A stretch of DNA of 40,027 nucleotides from Candidatus Niyogiibacteriota bacterium. Lineage in GTDB: Bacteria; Patescibacteriota; Minisyncoccia; HO2-45-28. The stretch lies in contig JACOVJ010000054.1 in the NCBI GenBank assembly GCA_016177385.1, forward strand, positions 1 to 40,027, in the 5' to 3' direction. The stretch's first letter is position 1. Each line of letters opens with the position of its first letter. The notes beneath the pieces are model-generated. The model was not told the origin of the DNA. It saw only the letters and a program-made list of their open reading frames with translations, and did no database searches. Positions 31,518 to 38,841 of this stretch are shown here, piece by piece. The position numbers were made by a program, and so were the translations under genes.

Positions 31518-32519
31518 ATGTCTATCAATTCCAAAGCAAAACTTGCCGAAAATATTTTAGAACTCGATAAACTCGAGCAAGCGCCCACGCGCAACGGCTA
31601 CGGCGAGGGCGTGGTGGAGGCGGGGGAGAGGAACAAAAACGTCGTCGTGCTTTGCGCCGACCTTACGGAATCCACGCGTTCAGAAGGGTTCGCCAAAAAA
31701 TTTCCCGAGCGTTTCATTGAGATCGGCGTCGCCGAACAGAATATGGCATCGGTTGCCTCCGGCTTGAACGCCATGGGGAAAATCCCGTTCATTTCTTCCT
31801 ACGCGATGTTCTCTCCGGGCAGGAACTGGGAACAGATCCGGACCACCATTTGTTATAACGAGCGGCATGTGGTCATTGCGGGGGCGCACGCGGGAGTTTC
31901 GGTGGGGCCGGACGGCGCGACGCATCAGGCGATCGAGGACATCGCCATCACGCGCGTGATCGCAAACATGACGGTCATCGTGCCCTGCGATGCGATCGAG
32001 GCGCGCAAAGCCACGGCGGCGGCCGCCGAATTTGCCGGTCCGGTCTATTTGCGGTTCGCGCGCGAAAAAACACCGGTATTCACGACCGCGGAAACACCAT
32101 TTACGATCGGACAAGCGGAAATTTTTTACGAGCCGGATAAAAAACCGGACGTTGCGATCGTCGCATGCGGTCCTCTGGTTCATAACGCGCTCCTTGCGGC
32201 TGCGGAACTCGAAAAGGAGGGGACTGCCGTTCGTGTCATCAATAATCACACCGTAAAGCCATTGGATGAAAAAACCATCCTTAAAGCCGCAAAGGATGCA
32301 GGGTGTCTCGTGACCGTCGAAGAACATCAGATCAACGGCGGCATGGGTTCAGCGGTTGCCGAAGTGATCGCGCGCAATCACCCCGTTCCCATTGAATTTG
32401 TGGGCGTTGCCAACCGGTTCGGCGAATCCGGCGAACCGCAGGAACTCATCAAGCACTTCGGCATGGCGCCCGAGCATATTGTGGCGGCGGCTCGGCGCGC
32501 GATCCAACGGAAGGGATGA
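31518..32519 (+). CDS. transketolase, C-terminal subunit
   Basis: The 333-residue protein contains the pyrimidine-binding domain (VVVLCADLTESTRSEGF, FIEIGVAEQNMASVASGLNAMGKIPF with the catalytic glutamate, GAHAGVSVGPDGATHQAIEDIA) and the C-terminal transketolase domain (DVAIVACGPLVHNAL, VTVEEHQINGGMGSAVAE). With the N-terminal subunit it forms one active site. The start at 31518 lies 7 bp after the MITE end. Confidence 0.95.
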   Translation: MSINSKAKLAENILELDKLEQAPTRNGYGEGVVEAGERNKNVVVLCADLTESTRSEGFAKKFPERFIEIGVAEQNMASVASGLNAMGKIPFISSYAMFSPGRNWEQIRTTICYNERHVVIAGAHAGVSVGPDGATHQAIEDIAITRVIANMTVIVPCDAIEARKATAAAAEFAGPVYLRFAREKTPVFTTAETPFTIGQAEIFYEPDKKPDVAIVACGPLVHNALLAAAELEKEGTAVRVINNHTVKPLDEKTILKAAKDAGCLVTVEEHQINGGMGSAVAEVIARNHPVPIEFVGVANRFGESGEPQELIKHFGMAPEHIVAAARRAIQRKG

Positions 32520-32531
32520 TTGCTCACATCT

Positions 32532-32552
32532 GTTAGACACCGAGTGTCGAAC
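32532..32552. repeat. short palindrome (core GACACCGAGTGTC)
   Basis: GTTAGACACCGAGTGTCGAAC has the same core as the in-gene dinB palindrome at 5829-5849. It lies between the transketolase subunit and a membrane-protein gene. A hairpin TTTCCTG/CAGGAAA follows at about 32580. Confidence 0.65.
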
Positions 32553-32624
32553 AACTGACGATATTGGCGAGATGTGGTATATTTCCTGCTAGACGCAGGA
32601 AATTTTCTTTGAAAGGAAGTGGCA

Positions 32625-33143
32625 ATGAACGCGCTTTTAGCAGCGGATAACTGGCTGATTTTGCAATTCGAGCGGTTCAGCCATTGGTTCCAACGGCTGA
32701 CAGGGAAGACGAATTTTTTTCTGACGGCCGCGTTGAGTTTGGTGATTTCAGTGGTCTATTTTTTTCTGGCTTTTTTTACCCAACTCCCCATTTATTTTAT
32801 TGGAAGCGCGTTTTTTTTCATCTACTCGATATTCGCTCAATGGAGCGAGAAGCAAGGGCTTGATCGGGTGTCGCGTGGGTTTGCGAACCCCAAGAAAACA
32901 CTGCTACCGATAAAATTCATACGCATCGGCATCCCTGTTATCTATGTGCCGCTCATTTTCTCGAACTTGGAATTTGGGGTGGTGAACTGGATGAGTAACG
33001 GGATTCTTTTTCTTGTTTGGGCGATCCTCTATTTGTTCGCTTGCGATCCGTTGCCGCCTGGCACGTCCAAGCTCCGCGAGTGGGCGAACTCGCTGAAAGC
33101 CGCATTCGCGCCCCAACCGGTTCCGTCGGAAAGCAGAACTTGA
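32625..33143 (+). CDS. four-helix membrane protein of unknown function
   Basis: The 172-residue protein has hydrophobic segments at about residues 32-50, 53-68, 97-115 and 122-140 and a soluble C-terminal end (LPPGTSKLREWANSLKAAF). GAAAGGAAG lies before the ATG. A GTG two codons upstream is also possible. The sequence does not suggest a transporter family I can name. Confidence 0.6.
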   Translation: MNALLAADNWLILQFERFSHWFQRLTGKTNFFLTAALSLVISVVYFFLAFFTQLPIYFIGSAFFFIYSIFAQWSEKQGLDRVSRGFANPKKTLLPIKFIRIGIPVIYVPLIFSNLEFGVVNWMSNGILFLVWAILYLFACDPLPPGTSKLREWANSLKAAFAPQPVPSESRT

Positions 33144-33168
33144 CGTTTTTGCTTGATCACTGTATATT
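33140..33168 (+). promoter_or_regulatory. promoter of the small basic protein gene
   Basis: TTGACG (33140-33145), a 17-nt spacer and TATATT (33163-33168) form a near-consensus promoter. The transcript would have a leader of about 55 nt ending in GGGAAAGGAGTCACC before the ATG. Confidence 0.7.
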
Positions 33169-33228
33169 CTTATCAGGGTAGGAAGCAAAAAACAAAACCC
33201 AAGGAGGCATCACGGGAAAGGAGTCACC

Positions 33229-33423
33229 ATGGCCAAGAAAAGCGGTCAGCCGACACGCCACGGGCAAGGGCAGGGACAGGCGTGGAAACCGGAGGCGAAG
33301 CCCGAGCGGACGGGAACGCTCGGGCCGCTCGCGGAACGCATGAAGAAGGCGATTCCCGCGGGCGTGGCATTCGGTTCACAGTTCGCGCCCACCGGCAAGG
33401 ATGTGAAGCCGCCGAAGAAGTAG
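33229..33423 (+). CDS. small basic, disordered protein
   Basis: The 64-residue protein is highly basic, Gly/Gln/Pro-rich and likely disordered (KKSGQPTRHGQGQGQAW, ending GKDVKPPKK). It has its own strong promoter, a strong ribosome site (AAAGGAG) and a hairpin terminator. Its charge suggests nucleic-acid binding, but there is no recognised domain. High expression is likely. Confidence 0.65.
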   Translation: MAKKSGQPTRHGQGQGQAWKPEAKPERTGTLGPLAERMKKAIPAGVAFGSQFAPTGKDVKPPKK

Positions 33424-33437
33424 CATGGGGGTAGTTT

Positions 33438-33476
33438 CAAGGGGAGTCCTTAGGAATCAGAAAAGGACTCCCCTTG
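33438..33476. repeat. short-type hairpin with AGGGGAGTCCTT arms, acting as terminator
   Basis: CAAGGGGAGTCCTT and its perfect complement enclose AGGAATCAGAA; a CTTTTT tract follows. Same family as 21335-21375 and 22463-22507. Confidence 0.75.
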
Positions 33477-33521
33477 GACTGCCCTTTTTCTTTTGGGGCA
33501 CATGCCGATACAATGGAAACA

Positions 33522-34520
33522 ATGGCATACGATGTGATCACGATCGGCTCGGCGACCCGCGACACCCTGCTTAAGAGCGCGGCGTTCAAAGTGATGAAGT
33601 CGCAGAGCTTTGCGACCGGCAAAGCGTTAGCGGTCGAATTAGGCTCGAAGATCGGAGTGGATGAAGTTTTCTATGGTACCGGAGGGGCTGCCACGAATAC
33701 GGCCGTAACGTTCGCGCGGCAGGGATTCCGAACGGCACTCGTCGCGCGCGTCGGAGACGACGTACTCGGCCGCGCGGTCGCGGACGAAGTGGAAAAAGAA
33801 GGCGTGGGCGTAGAGTGGCTTTTGCGCGACGCCGGAACGCCGACCGGATACTCGGTGATCTTGGAACATGAGTCGGGCGAGCGGACTATTTTGGCGTATC
33901 GCGGCGCGAATGAGAAATTGCGCCACGAGGACATTCCGTGGGACGACATTCCCTGCGCATGGATGTATTTGTCGTCGTTGTCGGGCGATCTTGGCATTGC
34001 GAAAGCGGCGCTTGAATCCGCCGGACGGTGCGGAACGCGCGTGGTGTGGAATCCGGGCGGGAGGGATTTGGCGCTCGGGTTCGAGGCGCTCTCTCCGTTC
34101 TTGAAAAAAGTGAACGTATTTATCGTGAATCAGGAGGAGGCGGCGAAATTACTCGGCATTTCTTATGATGATGTAAATGCGGTTTTTAAAAAATTCGACG
34201 AGGCGATCGACGGTATCGCGGTCATGACGCAGGGACCGGGAGGGGTGTACGCGTCAGACGGGAAGACGCTCTGGAAAGCCGGTATTTTTCCGGAACAGGC
34301 CGTTCGGGACCGCACGGGCGCGGGTGATGCGTTCGGCTCCGGTTTTACGGCGGGCCTGATGCGTGCAAACGGCGATGTTGCGCTTGCATTGCGGCTCGGT
34401 TCCGCGAATGCGACATCCAAAGTCGAGCATATGGGGGCGAAAGGCGGTCTGCTGACGCGTCAGGAATTCGACGACGATCCGCGCTGGCGGGATTTCTCGA
34501 TCGAAACGATCGCGCTTTAA
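33522..34520 (+). CDS. PfkB/ribokinase-family carbohydrate kinase
   Basis: The 332-residue protein has VFYGTGGAATNTAVTFARQG near the N-terminus and VRDRTGAGDAFGSGFTAGL near the C-terminus, the two PfkB signatures with the catalytic aspartate in GAGD. It phosphorylates a sugar or nucleoside; the surrounding aldolase, transketolase and GAPDH genes make a sugar phosphate likely, possibly fructose-6-phosphate since no classical PfkA is visible. TACAAT (33509-33514) ends 7 nt before the ATG. Confidence 0.85.
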   Translation: MAYDVITIGSATRDTLLKSAAFKVMKSQSFATGKALAVELGSKIGVDEVFYGTGGAATNTAVTFARQGFRTALVARVGDDVLGRAVADEVEKEGVGVEWLLRDAGTPTGYSVILEHESGERTILAYRGANEKLRHEDIPWDDIPCAWMYLSSLSGDLGIAKAALESAGRCGTRVVWNPGGRDLALGFEALSPFLKKVNVFIVNQEEAAKLLGISYDDVNAVFKKFDEAIDGIAVMTQGPGGVYASDGKTLWKAGIFPEQAVRDRTGAGDAFGSGFTAGLMRANGDVALALRLGSANATSKVEHMGAKGGLLTRQEFDDDPRWRDFSIETIAL

Positions 34521-34522
34521 CC

Positions 34523-35788
34523 ATGGATTCGGAAAAATACATTGCGCGGCTCCTGCGTTCCGACGTGGATACGATTTCGCGGCTTCACGAAAAAATGGCC
34601 GCGCGATTCGGCAAGGACGGGGTGCTGGACACGATCGCGACGCAAAACCAGCTTCGCGCGAGCATCATGCTCGAAAAATTGGGCATCCGGGACCGCAAGG
34701 CCCTTCCGATCTTCAAAGCGCTTATCGGCAAGGTGCGTGAAGATGATACGGCGCTTAAAAAAGCGTTCGGCATTTCGGGCTCGGACGGAACGGGATACGG
34801 CGTCTTAGCGCAGCGTGCCGTGGAGCTGGCGGGGCTCGGTAGCGGATTTTTTCTGAAATGGGAAAAGGCCGCCGAACTCATCCGCAAGAATCCTCCGCAA
34901 AACATCCTTTCGTTCTTCGGGTATCGCGACGCCGGAGAGCTTCTGGAAAAAGAAAATATCAAAAAAGTGTTCGCGGCGCTCCGGTTCGCCGAGGACCGCA
35001 AATGGTTGAATACCGTCTTTTTTGCCGCATATAACGATCTGGAGGCGGCGGATTTCGAAAAGCGTTCAGTCGAGATGCTGGTGCTCGAGAACAAATGGCT
35101 CGCGATGGCCGAACATTTTGTGCAGAAAAAATATCACAACGTAAGCCATCTAAAAGAGTTGGGGATGATCTTTGTTTTACCTCAGGATTTGGCGGTCCCG
35201 GGGGAGGCGCTCCGCCTGTTCACGCTCCTTTTGCATTATCTCCACGAGATCCATTTCTATTCCGAACTTTTTGAGAAAAAAGTGCATGCGTTTTCCGACC
35301 CCCTCTGGACCGAAGGGCAGAGTTTTGCGGATTTTTTCACTTCGGCCCTTCGCGGCGATATCGTGGATAAGCGTCTGCCGGACGGGAACGCACTCACGTG
35401 GCTGATCGTTCAGCGGTATCTCGCGAAAGAGGACGAGAACGATTGGCGGCTGTTCGAGCCGCACATTAACCCGGAGGCCCTGCACTGGGAAAGGGCGGAG
35501 GAAAACATCTCGCATATCGGCGAGAAATTTCCGCACCTCGATCTTTCGTTCTGGCATGACTTGGGCTGGATCGGCGACTTTTACCCGACCGATACCGGCG
35601 TTGAAGTGCTTGTCAGCATGAATCTGGTGGATACGGTCATGGCGCTCGTCATGAATAAAGAATTGATCAAATACCTGTATCATCACCAAGAGGCGCTGTG
35701 GAACAAGATCTTTGCGATGTATGCGGGGAAAGATGAGATCCGCCGGTTCGTTATCCAAAATTTTTCGCACGGGTATATTTCGTTATGA
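34523..35788 (+). CDS. unknown helical protein within the glycolysis operon
   Basis: The 421-residue protein is soluble and strongly helical by composition, without signal peptide, membrane segment or known motif. It starts 2 bp after the PfkB-kinase stop and overlaps the aldolase gene by 4 bp (ATGA), so the three are translated together. That context suggests a role in or regulation of sugar metabolism, but the sequence gives no mechanism. FGYRDAGELLEKENIKKVFAALRF and HHQEALWNKIFAMY are well-formed helices. Confidence 0.6.
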   Translation: MDSEKYIARLLRSDVDTISRLHEKMAARFGKDGVLDTIATQNQLRASIMLEKLGIRDRKALPIFKALIGKVREDDTALKKAFGISGSDGTGYGVLAQRAVELAGLGSGFFLKWEKAAELIRKNPPQNILSFFGYRDAGELLEKENIKKVFAALRFAEDRKWLNTVFFAAYNDLEAADFEKRSVEMLVLENKWLAMAEHFVQKKYHNVSHLKELGMIFVLPQDLAVPGEALRLFTLLLHYLHEIHFYSELFEKKVHAFSDPLWTEGQSFADFFTSALRGDIVDKRLPDGNALTWLIVQRYLAKEDENDWRLFEPHINPEALHWERAEENISHIGEKFPHLDLSFWHDLGWIGDFYPTDTGVEVLVSMNLVDTVMALVMNKELIKYLYHHQEALWNKIFAMYAGKDEIRRFVIQNFSHGYISL

Positions 35789-36657
35789 ACACAACGCTCA
35801 ATGAATGGCTGCGGCAGGCGGACGAGGAGCATTGGGCGCTCCCGCACTTCAATATTTCAAATCTTGTCCAGTTGAAGGGTGTTCTCGCGGCGTGTTTCGA
35901 GGCGCGCTCGCCCGTGATGATCGGGACGTCGGAGGGAGAGGCGGAGTTCATCGGGTTTTTGACCGCGCGCCATCTGATCGACGCCGCCGTTGAGGAAACC
36001 GGACTCCCGATTTTTTTGAATGCCGACCATTTCCGAAGCCGCGAAACAATCGAGGCCGCGCTTAACGCGGGGTACGATTCGGCGCTTCTCGACCTGTCAA
36101 AAGAGAACGAGGCGTTCAACCGGGATGAGGTGCGGCGTGTTGCGGAATTTGCGCACGCAAAAGATCCGGATGCAAGCATCGAAGGCGAGCTTGGTTATTT
36201 GGTGACCGAATCCTCGAGGGTGTATAAAGAAACGGTCGAAATCCCGCCCGAAAGTTTGACGGACCCCGATGCGGCTCGCGCGTTCGTGGAGGCGACCGGT
36301 ATTGACCGGTTCGCGCCGGCGGTCGGGAATCTGCACGGCATTGCGGCGAACGCTCCGCAGTTGGATTTTGACCGGATCGCGGCGATCCGCGCAGCCGTGC
36401 CGGCGCGTGTCGCGCTCGTTTTACACGGCGGCTCCGGCATTCCCGATGATCAGATGCGCCGCGCCATAGAACTGGGATTCAACAATATTCACGTGTCGAC
36501 CGAGATCCGCGTCGCGTACACGGACGCCTTGCGCGCGGCGCTCTCGGCGATGCCCGATGAAACGACGCCCTATAAGTTTTACAAACCGGTGGTCGGGTCG
36601 GTCCGCGTCAAGACCATGGAGAAGCTGCAATTATTCGGTAGCATAAATCGCGTTTAA
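35785..36657 (+). CDS. fba: class II fructose-bisphosphate aldolase
   Basis: The 290-residue protein follows the class II aldolase pattern: LPHFNISNLVQLKGVL, IFLNADHFRS with the catalytic aspartate and zinc histidine, ASIEGELGYL with the zinc glutamate, VGNLHGIA and LVLHGGSGIPDD with the two other zinc histidines, and NNIHVSTEIRVAY for phosphate binding. It cleaves fructose-1,6-bisphosphate or a related bisphosphate. The small changes in the motifs mean tagatose-type aldolases are an alternative. Confidence 0.9.
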   Translation: MNTTLNEWLRQADEEHWALPHFNISNLVQLKGVLAACFEARSPVMIGTSEGEAEFIGFLTARHLIDAAVEETGLPIFLNADHFRSRETIEAALNAGYDSALLDLSKENEAFNRDEVRRVAEFAHAKDPDASIEGELGYLVTESSRVYKETVEIPPESLTDPDAARAFVEATGIDRFAPAVGNLHGIAANAPQLDFDRIAAIRAAVPARVALVLHGGSGIPDDQMRRAIELGFNNIHVSTEIRVAYTDALRAALSAMPDETTPYKFYKPVVGSVRVKTMEKLQLFGSINRV

Positions 36658-36658
36658 C

Positions 36659-37636
36659 ATGCCTAAAATTTTTGTAACACGCAGGATTCCTGAAGCGGGG
36701 ATTCGGAAACTCGAGGAGAAAGGGCATGAGGTCGTCGTCAGCCCCGAGGACCGGGTTCTTCAAAAAAAGGAATTGATCGAGGCGCTCGCGGGCCAGAATT
36801 ACGATGCCGTATTGTGTTTGCTGACGGACACAATCGACGGCGATGTGTTGGACGCGGCGGGGAAGCAATGCAAAATTTTTGCCAATGTCGCCGTCGGATT
36901 CGATAATATCGATCTTGTGGCCGCCGCAGAGCGCAATGTAATGATCACGAATACGCCGGGCGTGCTTACGAACACGGTTGCCGAGCATACATTCGCGTTG
37001 ATGCTTGCGGCCGCGCATCGGGTGGTCGAAGCCGACCGCTTCACTCGCGCGGGGCTTTATGGCGGCTGGGCGCCGATGCTTCTTTTGGGCAACGATCTCT
37101 CGGGAAAAACCGTCGGCATCGTCGGATTGGGGCGCATCGGGTCACGGGTGGCGTATCATGCGGTCAAAGGGTTTGATGCGAAAGTGATCTATTACGATGT
37201 GGCGAGAAACGAGCAATTCGAACAGGAATTCGGCGCGATCTATAAGGCGAGCGTTGATGAATTATTGCCCGAAGCGGATTTTGTTTCGATCCACGTGCCG
37301 TTATTGGATTCCACGCGCCATTTAATGAACGCGGAGCGTTTGCGTTTGATGAAGCCGACCGCATATCTCGTGAATACGTCGCGCGGCCCGATCGTGGATG
37401 AGGCAGCGCTTGTCGATGCTCTGAAATCGGGCGTCATCCGCGGCGCGGCGCTCGATGTATTCGAGAATGAACCGAAGCTCGCATCCGGACTCGCGGAGCT
37501 CGAGAATGTGGTCCTGACCCCGCATATCGCGTCGGCGACCGAGGAAACGCGAAGCGCGATGTCGGCGCTTGCCGCCGACAACATCATTGCGGCGCTGGAA
37601 GGCCAGACCCCGCCGAATCTGGTGAAGAAGATGTAG
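36659..37636 (+). CDS. D-2-hydroxyacid dehydrogenase (glyoxylate/hydroxypyruvate reductase-like)
   Basis: The 325-residue protein has the substrate-binding NVAVGFDNID, NAD-binding TVGIVGLGRIGSRVA, the catalytic arginine in VNTSRGPIVDE, glutamate in DVFENEP and histidine in LTPHIASAT. It reduces a 2-oxoacid such as glyoxylate or hydroxypyruvate, or could act in serine synthesis. It starts 1 bp after the aldolase stop codon and ends the operon. Confidence 0.9.
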   Translation: MPKIFVTRRIPEAGIRKLEEKGHEVVVSPEDRVLQKKELIEALAGQNYDAVLCLLTDTIDGDVLDAAGKQCKIFANVAVGFDNIDLVAAAERNVMITNTPGVLTNTVAEHTFALMLAAAHRVVEADRFTRAGLYGGWAPMLLLGNDLSGKTVGIVGLGRIGSRVAYHAVKGFDAKVIYYDVARNEQFEQEFGAIYKASVDELLPEADFVSIHVPLLDSTRHLMNAERLRLMKPTAYLVNTSRGPIVDEAALVDALKSGVIRGAALDVFENEPKLASGLAELENVVLTPHIASATEETRSAMSALAADNIIAALEGQTPPNLVKKM

Positions 37637-37665
37637 CTTTCAATGTTTTAATGAACGATAGCAAT

Positions 37666-37703
37666 ATACACCAAACCTACGCTATAGCGTAGGTTTGGTG
37701 TAT
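37666..37703. repeat. 38-bp perfect loopless palindrome upstream of the Cas2-like gene
   Basis: Arms of 19 bp (ATACACCAAACCTACGCTA) meet with no loop; the centre is GCTATAGC. Its right edge runs into TATTAT, a possible -10 for the following gene. A related palindrome with the same centre follows that gene at 38321-38364. Confidence 0.9.
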
Positions 37704-37743
37704 TATGAAAACGACAGTAAAATGAGAAAAGGCCAAAAAAATC

Positions 37744-38307
37744 ATGGGGGAACTTGAACGGAAAAGCAAACAAAAAAAGCGACGCGCGAATCTTCAGAAA
37801 ATGATCTTGCAGGTTGTGGCTGTCGCCGGAGTGGTGGGTGTTGCGATGGTGGCGCCGAATGTTATCGGAGCGATGGCAAGGCTCGGATTTATTCCGTCGA
37901 GGCGACAAAAAGAGGTTGCGAATCTATCGCGGGATCGCTTGATTCGTCGTGGTCTTTTATCCTATCACGATGGCAGATTACGGCTTACTCCGAAAGGGGA
38001 AGCCATGCTGCGTATTTTGGAGTTGCGCGACTATCATTTGAAGAAACCCAAGCGATGGGATGGTAAGTGGAGGGTGCTGATTTTTGATATTCGCGAGAAA
38101 AGAAAATCATTGCGAGAACGCATTCGAAGGACATTGATTGCAATCGGATTTCAGCGATTGCAGGATAGTGTGTGGATTTATCCCTATGACTGCGAAGATC
38201 TTATTACATTATTGAAAAGCGATTTTCAGATCGGTAAAGATGTTTTGTATCTTGTTGTTGATCAATTGGAATATGATGCGCCACTCAAAGCATTTTTTTG
38301 CCTTTGA
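37744..38307 (+). CDS. PaaX/Cas2-like protein with N-terminal membrane segment
   Basis: The 187-residue protein has a basic start, a hydrophobic segment (about residues 22-40), a winged-helix-like part (RDRLIRRGLL...GRLRLTPKGEA) and a C-terminal Cas2/PaaX-type ferredoxin-like domain (WRVLIFDIREKRKSLRERIRRTL, GFQRLQDSVWIYPY). This is the CPR-type Cas2-like/PaaX family; it occurs without CRISPR arrays and its function is not established. It is not an adaptation Cas2 by context, since no cas1 is present. It is bracketed by two related palindromes. Confidence 0.8.
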   Translation: MGELERKSKQKKRRANLQKMILQVVAVAGVVGVAMVAPNVIGAMARLGFIPSRRQKEVANLSRDRLIRRGLLSYHDGRLRLTPKGEAMLRILELRDYHLKKPKRWDGKWRVLIFDIREKRKSLRERIRRTLIAIGFQRLQDSVWIYPYDCEDLITLLKSDFQIGKDVLYLVVDQLEYDAPLKAFFCL

Positions 38308-38320
38308 ATTGATGGTAATA

Positions 38321-38364
38321 CCCACACACCACCCTGTTGCTATAGCAGCAGGGTGGTGTGTGGG
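38321..38364. repeat. 44-bp near-perfect palindrome downstream of the Cas2-like gene
   Basis: Two 22-bp arms (CCCACACACCACCCTGTTGCTA and complement, one G-T mismatch) meet with no loop at GCTATAGC. It shares the centre and the ACACCA stretch with the 37666 palindrome, about 12 of 19 arm positions. Confidence 0.85.
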
Positions 38365-38391
38365 AGGGGGATTATTATGGAAAATTTAGAT

Positions 38392-38422
38392 AAAAAAACC
38401 GGCGGGCACGGGGCACACCGGT
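38392..38422 (-). terminator. minus-strand terminator after the guide array
   Basis: Read on the minus strand, ACCGG...CCGGT with a GC-rich interior (38398-38422) is followed by seven T (38392-38398). It would end the transcript that runs from the Nop/IS110-like gene through the six hairpin units. Confidence 0.65.
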
Positions 38423-38499
38423 AAATAGAGAAGCAGACAAAGAAATCGTAAATAGAGATGCAAACAAAAACCGTAAATAGAGAAGCAAATGAAGAAACC
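38421..38499 (-). repeat. three imperfect 25-27-bp direct repeats between array and terminator
   Basis: GTAAATAGAGAAGCAGACAA..., GTAAATAGAGATGCAAACAA... and GTAAATAGAGAAGCAAATGA... lie head to tail (38421-38447, 38448-38472, 38473-38499). They have no hairpin. The last few bases of the third overlap the outer stem of array unit 1. Confidence 0.75.
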
Positions 38500-38545
38500 G
38501 ACCGGCGTGATTTCGTCTTTCGATACCACAATCTTCGTCGGCTTC
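38494..38545 (-). repeat. guide array unit 1 (distal)
   Basis: Outer stem GAAGCCGAC / GTCGGTTTC (one G-U). First 9-mer AGATTGTGG (38526-38534), inner hairpin ATCGAAAGAC, second 9-mer AATCACGCC (38504-38512). The base after the second 9-mer is G, not T. Confidence 0.75.
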
Positions 38546-38563
38546 AATGTAAAGGAACAAAGG

Positions 38564-38619
38564 TGGGCGAAACAGTTGCACGTTCGTCTTTGAAGACACA
38601 GCAGTATTCGTTTCGCCCA
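38564..38619 (-). repeat. guide array unit 2
   Basis: Outer stem TGGGCGAAAC, perfect 10 bp. First 9-mer ATACTGCTG (38599-38607), inner hairpin GTCTTCAAAGAC, second 9-mer ACGTGCAAC (38575-38583). Confidence 0.85.
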
Positions 38620-38634
38620 AAAAGAACAAGGGGG

Positions 38635-38688
38635 TGCGGCGACAAGTCAACATTCGTCTTTACAGACATGATGTCAATCGTCGCCGCA
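38635..38688 (-). repeat. guide array unit 3
   Basis: Outer stem TGCGGCGAC, perfect 9 bp. First 9-mer TTGACATCA (38669-38677), inner hairpin GTCTGTAAAGAC, second 9-mer ATGTTGACT (38645-38653). Confidence 0.85.
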
Positions 38689-38705
38689 GGGATTTGTAAT
38701 GGTGA

Positions 38706-38763
38706 CGCAGAAGCGACACTCTAACGAACGTTCTTCAACAGCATTTCAATCGTCGCTTCTGCG
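38706..38763 (-). repeat. guide array unit 4
   Basis: Outer stem CGCAGAAGCGAC, perfect 12 bp. First 9-mer TTGAAATGC (38741-38749), inner hairpin GTTGAAGAAC, GT box, second 9-mer TCGTTAGAG (38719-38727). Confidence 0.85.
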
Positions 38764-38774
38764 CTTGATGGGGA

Positions 38775-38829
38775 TGCGGAGTGACATGAGTCCAAGCGTC
38801 TTCGACACTGACATTATCGTCCCTCCGCA
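38775..38829 (-). repeat. guide array unit 5
   Basis: Outer stem TGCGGAGGGAC / GTCACTCCGCA (one G-A mismatch). First 9-mer TAATGTCAG (38808-38816), inner hairpin GTCGAAGAC, GC box, second 9-mer TTGGACTCA (38787-38795). Confidence 0.8.
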
Positions 38830-38841
38830 CGGCTTGAGAAG

